Under the pieces are notes generated by a model. It was not told the origin of the DNA and did no database searches. It saw nothing but the letters and a program-made list of their open reading frames with translations. The position numbers were made by a program, and so were the translations under genes. This document shows, piece by piece, positions 33,844 through 41,657 of a stretch of 60,409 nt of DNA. The stretch lies in the IMG/VR virus record IMGVR_UViG_3300012929_000019, positions 1-60,409 of that record; one strand, 5' to 3'. Within the stretch, counting starts at the first letter, position 1; every line of letters begins with the position of its first letter. This DNA comes from a virus.

Positions 33844-34024
33844 GAGCCTGTTTGTCTTCAGGGAAATGCCTGAGTTGTCGCCCTAGAGTGCGGCGCTTTG
33901 ATTCCAACGTGAACATGGGGCGCGCGGCGTAATACGCCTTACGACGCGCAGAGCGCAACGCACGAAAGCCAGAATGCTTCGGGACTGCTACCGCCTTCTT
34001 TTGCTCGAGATCGCGGACTCTCAC
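33725..34024 (-). CDS. Basic hypothetical protein (99 aa)
   Basis: GTG start overlapping the small terminase stop (GTGA). Very basic (many Arg/Lys), with helical segments such as RALRSARRKAYYAARP. No motif recognised. The overlap with the following frame weakens the 3' part; the GTGA coupling supports the start. Confidence 0.45.
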   Translation of the reverse strand: MRVRDLEQKKAVAVPKHSGFRALRSARRKAYYAARPMFTLESKRRTLGRQLRHFPEDKQARALYIARYGEKSLAGHLASVCGRARRRAARNGRPHAMDL

Positions 34025-34611
34025 GTCACACCGCCCTCGGGATCCACGGGGTCAGACTCTATCGGCTTTGCCACTACGGTGCCTTTCTCAACCAGATGCT
34101 CCAACATCTGTAGCTCTTCCTCGGTATAACGCGACATATCAAGCGCGGTCGCGTTCATGCGCATCGCACCGCCACCAGGACCTGAGATCTCTTGCCGATT
34201 CACATACAACCCCTTCAACTTATCACCGCGCGTCTCATACCCCAGCACCACATCAGCTGCTCGCGGAGTCTTGGTCGCTCGCTCCACCCAATGGGAGAGC
34301 AAAAATTCGTTTCGCTCAATCGCGTGTTGCCGCCACTTCTCTGCCGTTATCTGATACTGCGCCTGCCGCGCCTCCGTCTCATCATTAATCAATTTCCATA
34401 CGTATGGCTGTGAAACTCCGAGCGCCGTCGCGATGTCTTTCTGAGCAACGTATTGCATGCTCATCTTGTACGCGATCTCTCGCATCTCCATCGTTGTCCG
34501 TTGACGCACTGAATGCTTTGTCGTCGGTGAACCTGATTTACGTGTACGCTTTGCTACAACGCCATTCACCACCACCCTTCCAGATGCTATCCGTTTGTTA
34601 TAACCAGCCAT
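34021..34611 (-). CDS. Terminase small subunit (probable)
   Basis: 196 residues. A basic N-terminus is followed by a helix-turn-helix (AQKDIATALGVSQPYVWKLIN, about residues 56-76). A helical middle follows, and the C-terminal segment LDMSRYTEEELQMLEHLVEKG is like the D-L-S-x-L-(T/S)-x-E-E-L end of many small terminases. It recognises the packaging site and recruits the large subunit. The ~17 kb separation from the large subunit is unusual. Confidence 0.65.
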   Translation of the reverse strand: MAGYNKRIASGRVVVNGVVAKRTRKSGSPTTKHSVRQRTTMEMREIAYKMSMQYVAQKDIATALGVSQPYVWKLINDETEARQAQYQITAEKWRQHAIERNEFLLSHWVERATKTPRAADVVLGYETRGDKLKGLYVNRQEISGPGGGAMRMNATALDMSRYTEEELQMLEHLVEKGTVVAKPIESDPVDPEGGVT

Positions 34612-34626
34612 GGGAATAGTTCATCA

Positions 34627-34878
34627 TCACCAATAGTAATCACTTGACAAATTAAGCGCATCTGAGTTAAGTCGCCGCTCGACATTTTCCCACATAAATG
34701 CGTGTTCTGTCATACGAGCATGACGTGGCGCATAATGCGGATATTCACCGCCCATCAATCTCACGATCTCCCGTTTGAGCCACTTACATTTTACCTGGTG
34801 CGCGCGCTTGATCAAACGTGACCGCTTGACCTTCATCGCGGGCTCCATATACGCCCCAAAATAACGTGATGATGTCAT
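34627..34878 (-). CDS. Basic hypothetical protein (83 aa)
   Basis: Starts MTSSRYFGAYMEPAMKVK, with the ATG one base after the QueE stop, which decides this start over a longer frame inside QueE. Lys/Arg-rich helices (RLIKRAHQVKCKWLKREIV) and a C-terminus ending LNLSSDYYW. No family recognised. Confidence 0.5.
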   Translation of the reverse strand: MTSSRYFGAYMEPAMKVKRSRLIKRAHQVKCKWLKREIVRLMGGEYPHYAPRHARMTEHAFMWENVERRLNSDALNLSSDYYW

Positions 34879-34879
34879 C

Positions 34880-35548
34880 CTAGGCACACGCTGCTGACGC
34901 TGAACACGTTTCTGGCGCAAGAGCCAGTCGATCGAACTCAGCGGTGAGACGGTAGTTATATTGAAACGCCGCGGTGGCGGCCTGCGCGATGAGCCGTGCG
35001 GAACCCAGCACGTGGAGATAAATCGGGATGGCGCGCCTGACAAATGGGATCACCTCCTGCTGCAATCGCGACAATGAAAACGTGTCAATAAGGGGAAACA
35101 CGATCTCATCAGCGCGCTTGAGCGCCTCGCGCAACAGCGGCCGGCCTGGCGTGAACTTTGGCGACACCGTCACCCACACGTTGGGCAATGGCGGCACCTC
35201 ACGCGTACCGCTGGTCTCGAGCTGCACCACGTAGCGGCACGTGGTAAGCGCTTGGACGAGCTCAGTCACGTCGTGCATGAGTGGCTCACCGCCCGTGATC
35301 ACGACATTGCGTTGCCTGAACTTAGCGCAACCTCCCACGATCTCCGCTGCCTCGGCCTGGCTCCATCTGTCAACCTTGCGCTTCCACGCCGGGTTTGGCT
35401 CGGTGTGAAGTTGCCAGGTCTCAGGCACGTTGCACCACGGGCACCTCACGTCACAGCCCTGGAGCTGAATGAAAATCGACGGCGTTCCCGCAAATCGTCC
35501 CACCGGTTGGATCGCCGGGTGAATGTCATTGACGGGCAACGTGGTCAC
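34880..35548 (-). CDS. queE: 7-carboxy-7-deazaguanine synthase (QueE), radical SAM
   Basis: 222 residues from GTG. The radical SAM cluster is C32-x3-C36-x2-C39 in QGCDVRCPWCN, followed by VPETW. GGEPLMHD is the SAM-binding GGEP motif. QLETSGT and WVTVSPKF are typical of QueE. It converts carboxytetrahydropterin to 7-carboxy-7-deazaguanine in the preQ0 pathway. Phages use it for 7-deazaguanine in DNA or to alter host queuosine. QueC, QueD, FolE and DpdA are not in the window. It is the first leftward gene at the strand switch. Confidence 0.88.
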   Translation of the reverse strand: MTTLPVNDIHPAIQPVGRFAGTPSIFIQLQGCDVRCPWCNVPETWQLHTEPNPAWKRKVDRWSQAEAAEIVGGCAKFRQRNVVITGGEPLMHDVTELVQALTTCRYVVQLETSGTREVPPLPNVWVTVSPKFTPGRPLLREALKRADEIVFPLIDTFSLSRLQQEVIPFVRRAIPIYLHVLGSARLIAQAATAAFQYNYRLTAEFDRLALAPETCSASAACA

Positions 35549-36100
35549 GTGGGTGGTGCCGCCCTGATGTGATCAACGCCAATCGCCGCGCCAAAAATAA
35601 ATTTCTCCCGTCCACGAATATTTCGCGAGCATACTCCGATCGCGAGCCCATGCCACCCTTTTTCGCGTGATATGAAAAAAATAACCGTGGTACACACATA
35701 AGCTATTCAAAGCTAAGAAGAAAACATGAATTTTGCGCATGAACGGGTGGGACGTGCACGCCATTTGGCAGCAACGAAACCCTATAAAAAGGCCTAAAAC
35801 GCACGATATAGACACCTTTCTTTAATAGTATTTACCAATATTAGTAGATAAAGAGGTATAGGGATTTAAAGAGAGGCCTTGTATGTAAATATACCATATA
35901 AAGGTTTAGCCCCCTTTGGCAATAAAGTTCGATAAAAACATTTTTAGAATTTATCAAAACACCTTATCTCTCTAACTATTAATGCCTCTTTATATTTTTG
36001 TGTACATCATTTTTAACCTAGCCTATGATGCGTCGCCCTTCATGCTATTGATGCATATCATGTTGATTATTCATTTACTTTTCAAAGAGGTTTATCAACG
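35549..36100. other. AT-rich divergent intergenic region
   Basis: 552 bases between the outward-facing QueE and primase-helicase genes. From about 35660 on it is clearly AT-rich, with many A/T runs and near-inverted copies of ATAAAGAGG (35848-35856) and CCTCTTTAT (35985-35993). It must hold promoters for both arms, though I see no confident -35/-10 pair. It could also be an origin. No convincing gene: one 80-codon frame at 35573-35815 lacks support. Confidence 0.6.
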
Positions 36101-38263
36101 ATGGCCCGCGATATCACCAAAAGTCTCCTCACTCATGACCTTAAAAAATCACAGCTTCTCATGCTTGCCGATCTCACAAATTCCGGCTTGACCACCCATC
36201 AGGCACATCTTCTTCGCTACGCACCGTGTACCGAAAGTGTACTTAATCAGCTAATCGGGCGCCCGGTTGGAGGCGGCTACGAGCTCCCTTATCACGACTT
36301 TCATGGAAAACCCCTCGATTTTTCGCGCTACAAGCTCTTTACCCCGGTCAAATTCAAGACCTCCACCATGAAATATTGGCAACCGCCGGACTCTTCACCG
36401 CGCCTTTACGTGCCGCCACTCATCGATTGGCAGGCCGTGATCGCCGATCCGAAGCTCGAGGTTTGGGTCACCGAGGGCGAAAAGAAGGCCGCTGCCCTGT
36501 GCGCGCTCAAGGTTCCATGCGTCGCCGTATCTGGGGTCTGGGCGTGGACGAGCAAGAAATTTCAGCAGGCCATCATCCCAGAATTAAGGTTGCTCTGCCC
36601 CAGGCCATTCGTGCTCTGCTTTGACTCCGACGCCAATGAGAACCAGATGGTCAAGGGCGCGCTCACCGCGCTCGCCATCGAGATCGAGCGGTCAGGCGGC
36701 ACCGTTGAGCTTTGCCAACTGCCAAAATTCAAGGAAGGAAAGAAGACCGGGCTCGACGACTTCTTGGTGCACCATAAGAAGAAGGCATTGCAGCGCTTGG
36801 CGGAGCTCGAGAAGGAGCCACTCGGCCTGTCGGCGGCCTTAGAATCGTTGAATCAAGAGCTGATGTGGGTAGAAGAGCAGCAGTCGTTTTTTCATCTTAC
36901 GACCAAGAAGTTCGCTACCGCGCAGCTGCTGATCACCGCCATCCTAGCGCCCCTTCAGGTGACGATCTACGATCGCGCAGGACGGCCAAAACTAGTCAAG
37001 GTGGTAGAGGAATGGATCAAATGGCCGAATCGCCGCATCGTGCCGGCGCTCACCTACGCGCCTGGAAAGCCTACCATCTTAGAAGACGGCGCGTACAACC
37101 TGTGGAAGGGCTGGGGCATCGAGCCGCGCGAGGGTGATACCAAGCTCTTCGATGAATTTCTTGATTACCTCACAAAAGACATCTCATCTGAGCAGCGCAC
37201 ATGGTGGCTCCAGTGGATGGCATATCCATTGCAACACCCTGGCACTAAGCTGCTGCAAGCTTGCGTGATGTATTCACACCACCAGGGCACGGGCAAGACG
37301 CTCTTAGGTTATACCCTAGGGAGGATCTACGGCGATAATTCTATCGAAGTATCGCAAGCTGAGCTCCATTCATCATTCAATACCTGGGCGCGCTGCAAGC
37401 AGTTTATCATCGGCGACGAGATCACTGGCTACGATAAGCGCAGCGACGCTGATCGCTTGAAGCACATGGTTACACGCAGCAATATTACTATCAACGCGAA
37501 ATACCAACCAACCTACGAGCTGCCAGACATGTGCAACTACCTGCTCACCACGAACCAGCCGGACGCGATCTACCTAGAGAACACCGATCGCCGCAACTTT
37601 GTGGTTGAGACGCGCGGCAAGGCCATGCCTAACTCGTTCTATACCGCTTTCGACAAGTGCTATAAGTCAGACAAGGGCGCCGCGGCGATCTTCTATAAGC
37701 TCCTCAACGTCGACCTCACCGGGTTCGACCCCGCGGGGCACGCGCCGCAGACCCAGGCAAAAGAAGAGATGCGCCAGGTCACTGGCACAGAGGCCGACGG
37801 CTTGATACGCGATCTTCTTCAAGATCCCGCTGGTGTGCTCAAAAAGTTTGGCGCCGATGGCTGCGAGCTCTTTACCCTCGAGCAGCTGCAGACGTTCCTA
37901 GATCCCCAGCTGCGCGTCGGGCGACTCCAACTCGCGCGGGCGCTGCGCCGCGCAGGGGCGCCTGGGCCAGCCGCTACCGGGGTTAGTCCTGGGGCGATAA
38001 AGGTGCTGTACGCTGTTACCAACTGGGAGCGCTGGGCCCAGGCTACGCACTTCGACCGCGCTGCTCATTACAAAGACCGCAATCCCGCCGCCACCAAGGG
38101 CGTTGATGCCGACGCTGATTCGAAAGAGATCACCGATCCGCTGGCGAGCGCGTTGCGCGCCTTCAACCTCGCGCGCAATGAGCTCAGGCTCGCCAAGAAG
38201 AAGGCCAACGGCCACGCGAAGAAACCATCACGGCGCAAGGCGGCGTCATCCGAGCTAAATTAA
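36101..38263 (+). CDS. Primase-helicase (DUF3854 TOPRIM-like + SF3/DUF5906-like ATPase)
   Basis: 720 residues. The N-terminal half contains VWVTEGEKKAAALCAL and FVLCFDSDANEN, a TOPRIM-like primase-associated domain. The C-terminal half has a Walker A SHHQGTGKTLL (about residue 390) and Walker B-like FIIGDEITG, followed by TNQPDAIYLENTDRR with a helicase arginine-finger-like segment. The tail is Lys-rich. It would prime and unwind DNA at phage replication forks. AAAGAGG lies 10 bases before the ATG. It is the first gene of the rightward arm. Confidence 0.82.
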   Translation: MARDITKSLLTHDLKKSQLLMLADLTNSGLTTHQAHLLRYAPCTESVLNQLIGRPVGGGYELPYHDFHGKPLDFSRYKLFTPVKFKTSTMKYWQPPDSSPRLYVPPLIDWQAVIADPKLEVWVTEGEKKAAALCALKVPCVAVSGVWAWTSKKFQQAIIPELRLLCPRPFVLCFDSDANENQMVKGALTALAIEIERSGGTVELCQLPKFKEGKKTGLDDFLVHHKKKALQRLAELEKEPLGLSAALESLNQELMWVEEQQSFFHLTTKKFATAQLLITAILAPLQVTIYDRAGRPKLVKVVEEWIKWPNRRIVPALTYAPGKPTILEDGAYNLWKGWGIEPREGDTKLFDEFLDYLTKDISSEQRTWWLQWMAYPLQHPGTKLLQACVMYSHHQGTGKTLLGYTLGRIYGDNSIEVSQAELHSSFNTWARCKQFIIGDEITGYDKRSDADRLKHMVTRSNITINAKYQPTYELPDMCNYLLTTNQPDAIYLENTDRRNFVVETRGKAMPNSFYTAFDKCYKSDKGAAAIFYKLLNVDLTGFDPAGHAPQTQAKEEMRQVTGTEADGLIRDLLQDPAGVLKKFGADGCELFTLEQLQTFLDPQLRVGRLQLARALRRAGAPGPAATGVSPGAIKVLYAVTNWERWAQATHFDRAAHYKDRNPAATKGVDADADSKEITDPLASALRAFNLARNELRLAKKKANGHAKKPSRRKAASSELN

Positions 38264-38284
38264 AATTTATTTTACATCAATAAA

Positions 38285-38298
38285 ACTACTATAGTAGT
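38285..38298. promoter_or_regulatory. 14-bp perfect palindrome, possible operator
   Basis: ACTACTATAGTAGT lies in the 132-base AT-rich gap between the primase-helicase stop and the next gene. Its size and symmetry suit a dimeric repressor site, and its centre includes a TATAGT that could be a -10. No protein is linked to it. Confidence 0.4.
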
Positions 38299-38395
38299 AT
38301 CGCTCGGCTTCGAAACGAACCCTCGCTTTGATCGGCGACAAATGAGGAAATTTCCATGAGATTTTTTCAACATTATTATCTGCGCGGCCCGCCCC

Positions 38396-38872
38396 ATGCT
38401 CATGACATGGACCCCCTCCTCCGCCAGCGCTCTCATCACCATGCGCTCGCCTAAGGCCCTAGCCTTCATGCCGCCCGCCGCCACCCAGCTCGTCTCCCAG
38501 CTCACCCGCCTCCGTCAACTGATGGACGACGAGGCGAAGCTCCAAGCGAAACTAGCGCCCATCACCCTCGGCATCGCCGCGCTCCGTGAGGAGCTGCTGC
38601 GCGACTTCACGGCCGCCGAGCTCGGGTCGTCGTCCGCGGGCGGGCTCAGGGTCACCAAGAAGACCAGCACCGTGGCGAGCGTCACGGACGTGCTGCTGCT
38701 GAACGCCTACCGCGCCAAGAAGCGCAACTGGGACCTGATCCCCGCGAGCGTGCCGCTGCCCGCCTGGCGCGAGCGCAACGACGCGCGGATCATCGTCCCG
38801 GGGACCGAGGCCTTCGGCCGCGTGTCGCTCGCCGTGACGCGGATCGATAAAACTCCTGCCAAGAGGTCTTAA
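38396..38872 (+). CDS. Conserved-type phage replication-region protein (up to 158 aa)
   Basis: A helical coiled-coil N-terminal half (LVSQLTRLRQLMDDEAKLQAKL) is followed by a domain ending ARIIVPGTEAFGRVSLAVTRID. This layout (coiled coil, short beta segment VTKKTSTVASVTD, then a VPG-x-E-x-F end) is common among unnamed proteins in phage replication regions. The start is uncertain (ATGs at 38396, 38441 and 38468; no clear Shine-Dalgarno). Confidence 0.6.
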   Translation: MLMTWTPSSASALITMRSPKALAFMPPAATQLVSQLTRLRQLMDDEAKLQAKLAPITLGIAALREELLRDFTAAELGSSSAGGLRVTKKTSTVASVTDVLLLNAYRAKKRNWDLIPASVPLPAWRERNDARIIVPGTEAFGRVSLAVTRIDKTPAKRS

Positions 38873-38877
38873 CCGCC

Positions 38878-39174
38878 ATGCTCATCTTGACCCGCCACTC
38901 GGGCGACAAGGTCTTCTTGATCGACCGCAGCACCGGCGCTGCCATCGCCACCATCCAGGTCATCTGGGTCGACGCCGTGGGCACCTGCGCCATCGGCGTC
39001 GACGCGCCTGGCTCCGTGCAGATCCTGCGCGACGATGCCAGGCTCAAGGTGCCGCGGGGCATCTCTGCGTGCCCGACCTGCGAGGGCGATCGCTACGACC
39101 CGGAGAGCGGTGCCTACTGCCCCACGTGCTCTGGCGACGGCGTGGCGCCCGTCGCGCTCGCGAGCGAGGCGTAG
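38878..39174 (+). CDS. CsrA-like RNA-binding protein fused to a two-CxxCxG zinc ribbon
   Basis: 98 residues. Residues 1-57 resemble CsrA/RsmA: MLILTRHSGDKV at the start, then IGVDAPGSVQILRDDA, matching the conserved IG-x-x-AP-x-x-V-x-V-x-RxE end with the RNA-contacting Arg. Residues 64-87 carry CPTCEG and CPTCSG, two DnaJ-like zinc-binding motifs not found in normal CsrA (about 61 residues). CsrA dimers bind GGA motifs in mRNA leaders. Here the protein could repress host or phage messages. AGAGG lies about 11 bases before the ATG. Confidence 0.75.
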   Translation: MLILTRHSGDKVFLIDRSTGAAIATIQVIWVDAVGTCAIGVDAPGSVQILRDDARLKVPRGISACPTCEGDRYDPESGAYCPTCSGDGVAPVALASEA

Positions 39175-39182
39175 GGGGCTCC

Positions 39183-39653
39183 GTGGCTCGCTACGCCAAT
39201 GCGACGACCGTGAAGCCAGAGCGGTCGCGCGAGGAGATCGAGGCGACGTTGAAGCGCTATGGCGCGACGCATTTTGGCTACGGCGCCTCGCCCTTGTCGG
39301 CGATCATCGCGTTTCAGGCCAACAACCGCATGATCCGTTTCACGTTGCCGTTGCCCTCTCAAAAGGACTTCGTCGATTATAAGCACCCGCGCTCAGGCAA
39401 TTGGAACAAGCGCAAGCCGCGCCTCGTGGAATCCTTATATGAGAGGGCGTGCCGTCAACGGTGGCGCGCGCTCGCGCTCGCGATCAAAGCGAAGCTCGAG
39501 GCGGTGGACGCTCGCATCTCGACCTTTGAGGAGGAATTTATGGCGCATATCGTGTTGCCCAACGGGCAGACGATGGCCGAGCACGCGTTGCCCTACGTCG
39601 CGGACGCGTATGCGAAAAAGAAGATGCCCCCGCTCTTAGGTTACGGGCTATGA
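39183..39653 (+). CDS. Conserved phage protein of unknown function (156 aa)
   Basis: GTG start with AGGGGG five bases upstream. Begins VARYANATTVKPERSREEIE and contains LKRYGATHFGYG, NRMIRFTLPLPS, RWRALALAIKAKLEAVDARI and TFEEEFMAHIVLPNGQT. This arrangement is familiar from many phage and prophage proteins near DNA metabolism genes, but I know no function for it. It overlaps the following DUF2158-like gene by ATGA. Confidence 0.75.
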   Translation: MARYANATTVKPERSREEIEATLKRYGATHFGYGASPLSAIIAFQANNRMIRFTLPLPSQKDFVDYKHPRSGNWNKRKPRLVESLYERACRQRWRALALAIKAKLEAVDARISTFEEEFMAHIVLPNGQTMAEHALPYVADAYAKKKMPPLLGYGL

Positions 39654-39844
39654 CGCTCCATAATAAATTTAAAGTCGGTGATGTGGTGCGCTTGCAGAGC
39701 AGCAGTCCGTGGATGACCGTGAGCGCGATCGAGGACGGGTATTGCAAAACCGTGTGGATATCGAAAAAGGGCCGCGCGCATACGGGGACATTTGATGAGC
39801 GCACCCTCATGCTGATCCACAAAACGGACAAGGCAACCGCATGA
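39650..39844 (+). CDS. DUF2158/YodC-like small protein (64 aa)
   Basis: Residues 6-27 (KFKVGDVVRLQSSSPWMTV) match the DUF2158 pattern F-x-x-GD-x-V-x-L-x-S-G/S-x-P-x-M-T-V; the usual later Cys-x-W is seen as KTVWISKKG. ATGA overlap with the preceding gene. Molecular function of the family is unknown. Confidence 0.7.
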   Translation: MTLHNKFKVGDVVRLQSSSPWMTVSAIEDGYCKTVWISKKGRAHTGTFDERTLMLIHKTDKATA

Positions 39845-39876
39845 GGCTCGTGATCTGTGGTGGAAGAGGAGCATAG

Positions 39877-40077
39877 ATGATGCATCTATGTGTGAAGTGT
39901 ATGCATTGTAATATCCATGAGGTGGGTTGTGTGTCAACGGTAAATAATACGACATATCGTTGTAATAATCGAGAATATGTGTCGCCCGTAACTGGAGCGA
40001 TGCTGCTATGTGTAAATGTGCGTAATGATGAGGCAGCGTGTGGACGAGAAGGCAGAGGATATAAGGAGCATAGTTAA
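39877..40077 (+). CDS. Cys-rich small protein (66 aa)
   Basis: Starts MMHLCVKCMHCNIHEVGC, with seven Cys overall including CxxCxxC. It ends immediately before the next small gene ATG. AT-richer than neighbours. A zinc-binding peptide is likely; the role is unknown. Confidence 0.5.
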   Translation: MMHLCVKCMHCNIHEVGCVSTVNNTTYRCNNREYVSPVTGAMLLCVNVRNDEAACGREGRGYKEHS

Positions 40078-40245
40078 ATGATAGTGACTGAATGGACGAA
40101 GGTCTGTCTTGATATTCGGCGATTAGCGCGTGATCATGGACAAGGACCTCATACGCGTGAAATCGCCGTTAAACGGCACGGCGAGAATGTCGCAGGCATT
40201 GCCGATATGGCGATGGCACGGCGTCGTTATTTCAATGTTAAATGA
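40078..40245 (+). CDS. Small basic protein (55 aa)
   Basis: ATG with a strong AAGGAG nine bases upstream. Begins MIVTEWTKVCLDIRRLARDHG and ends RRRYFNVK. The sequence is helical and basic with no known family. The good Shine-Dalgarno and abutting position support translation. Confidence 0.55.
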   Translation: MIVTEWTKVCLDIRRLARDHGQGPHTREIAVKRHGENVAGIADMAMARRRYFNVK

Positions 40246-40276
40246 TGAGATACGTAACACACAGGAGATCGAAGAA

Positions 40277-41185
40277 ATGAACGAGCAACGAAATAATCCA
40301 ATGCAACAGGACATTAATTTGATCAAGTACGGGATTATAGGAGTTATCGGTTTATTTTTTGTATTCTTTATCTGGCCCTTCTACTCCGTGCCCGTGGGCT
40401 CACGCGGCGTGGTCACGCAGTTCGGCGCTATTAAGGGCATCGAGCCCGAGGGGCTGCTGGTGCTCCCTCCGTGGCAGAAGCTCACGCTCTTCTCGATTCG
40501 CGCGGAGCAGGCGGACATCGAGAACGCCGATGGGGCGACCTCCGACACGCAGCCCGTACACGTTAGTTTAACGGTGCGTTATTCGATCACGCCCGATAAG
40601 GTCTCTGAGGTGTATGAGAAGTACTCGCACAACGGCAACCTAGCCTCCTATGTCGAAACGGCGACGCACGAGATCTTCAAGGCGGTGACCGCGCGCTACA
40701 CGGCGCCTGACTTGATCGCGCAACGCGCGCACGTGTCCGCCGACATCTACGCGGCGCTGGGCGCCAAGCTCGCGGTCTACGGGGCGCAGGTGATCAACAT
40801 CGACATGCGCAACTTCGCGTTTCAGGAGTCCTACATGAAGGCGATCAACTCGAAGGTGGAGCAGGAGCAGTTGCGCCTCGCGGCTGAGAACAAACTGAAG
40901 ACCGTGGAGTCCGAGCAAAAGCAGAAGGTCGCGATCGCGGAGGCCGAGGCCTCAGCCGTGCGCGCGACCGCGGACGGAGATGCGTATGCACGCGTCAAGA
41001 ATGCGACGGCGGAGGCCGAGGCGTTGAAGGTGCAAAGCGCCGCGATCGTGCAGAACCCGCAGGTCCTCGAGCTGCGCCGCATCACGGTGGACCAAACGAA
41101 GGCCGATAAATGGAACGGGCAGCTGCCGACGAACATCTACGCAAGCGCGCCGATCCCGTTCCTCAACGCAACCCCCACGCGATAG
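40277..41185 (+). CDS. SPFH / band-7 (prohibitin-like) membrane protein
   Basis: 302 residues. One membrane segment (YGIIGVIGLFFVFFIWPF, residues ~18-35) is followed by a band-7 domain (PVGSRGVVTQFGAIKGIEPEGLLVLPPW), then a long charged coiled coil (VEQEQLRLAAENKLKTVESE, AEAEASAVRATADGDAYARV). The ATG at 40277 has AGGAG nine bases upstream; longer frames lack this. SPFH proteins build membrane cages and regulate AAA proteases. A phage copy may protect proteins from host FtsH or organise the membrane, but that is inference. Confidence 0.85.
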   Translation: MNEQRNNPMQQDINLIKYGIIGVIGLFFVFFIWPFYSVPVGSRGVVTQFGAIKGIEPEGLLVLPPWQKLTLFSIRAEQADIENADGATSDTQPVHVSLTVRYSITPDKVSEVYEKYSHNGNLASYVETATHEIFKAVTARYTAPDLIAQRAHVSADIYAALGAKLAVYGAQVINIDMRNFAFQESYMKAINSKVEQEQLRLAAENKLKTVESEQKQKVAIAEAEASAVRATADGDAYARVKNATAEAEALKVQSAAIVQNPQVLELRRITVDQTKADKWNGQLPTNIYASAPIPFLNATPTR

Positions 41186-41194
41186 GAATGTGAC

Positions 41195-41326
41195 ATGACG
41201 ATTCATCGCCATTTTTTAATTATCGTTGGGCGTTTCAAGTTCGAGAACTGGCATTTGTATCGTCATGTCGATAAACAAAGTAAGTCAGGCAAGGCGCAAT
41301 GGTGGACCTGGGAGCGCGTGCTGTGA
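41195..41326 (+). CDS. Small protein (43 aa)
   Basis: AGGA seven bases upstream of the ATG. Product MTIHRHFLIIVGRFKFENWH and a Trp-rich end (QWWTWERVL). Its TGA overlaps the GTG of the next tiny gene. No family recognised. Confidence 0.5.
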   Translation: MTIHRHFLIIVGRFKFENWHLYRHVDKQSKSGKAQWWTWERVL

Positions 41327-41439
41327 GTGACAACGCCGTGTTTTGTATCTGCGTCGCGGCGGTCCTTTCCGTCGCCATGCTCGCCACTCATTCACTTGAG
41401 CCGCTTTGGCTGTTGATGCTGCTGATATTTTTCTTATAG
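41323..41439 (+). CDS. Tiny membrane protein (38 aa)
   Basis: GTG start in a GTGA overlap. The product has two hydrophobic stretches, AVFCICVAAVLSVAMLA and PLWLLMLLIFFL. Single or hairpin membrane peptide next to the SPFH gene. Function unknown. Confidence 0.5.
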   Translation: MSDNAVFCICVAAVLSVAMLATHSLEPLWLLMLLIFFL

Positions 41440-41477
41440 GGTCGCGGAGCCTTAAGTTAAACCGCATGGAGACTGAG

Positions 41478-41657
41478 ATGACATCATCGACGACCGCGCC
41501 CGTCCAGGGCGACCTGTTCGACATCCTGCGTGACTTTGGCGCGTGGTGTGAAACGCACGCCTTTGATCTCGACAAATGGCAGGGGGAGGCACGAGCGCGC
41601 GGGCTCACCCTCAATAAGGACGGCAATCTAACTCAGGGTAAGGGGAAGCCCAGATGA
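41478..41657 (+). CDS. Hypothetical protein (59 aa)
   Basis: GGAG six bases before the ATG at 41478 selects this start; an ATG at 41466 would add four residues. Product begins MTSSTTAPVQGDLFDIL and ends LTQGKGKPR. It overlaps the next gene by ATGA. Confidence 0.6.
   Translation: MTSSTTAPVQGDLFDILRDFGAWCETHAFDLDKWQGEARARGLTLNKDGNLTQGKGKPR

Noticed and set aside
35573-35815. 80-codon minus-strand frame upstream of QueE
   Set aside because: GTG start with the only purine-rich site touching it, AT-driven composition and no recognisable sequence; it probably lies in the regulatory region.
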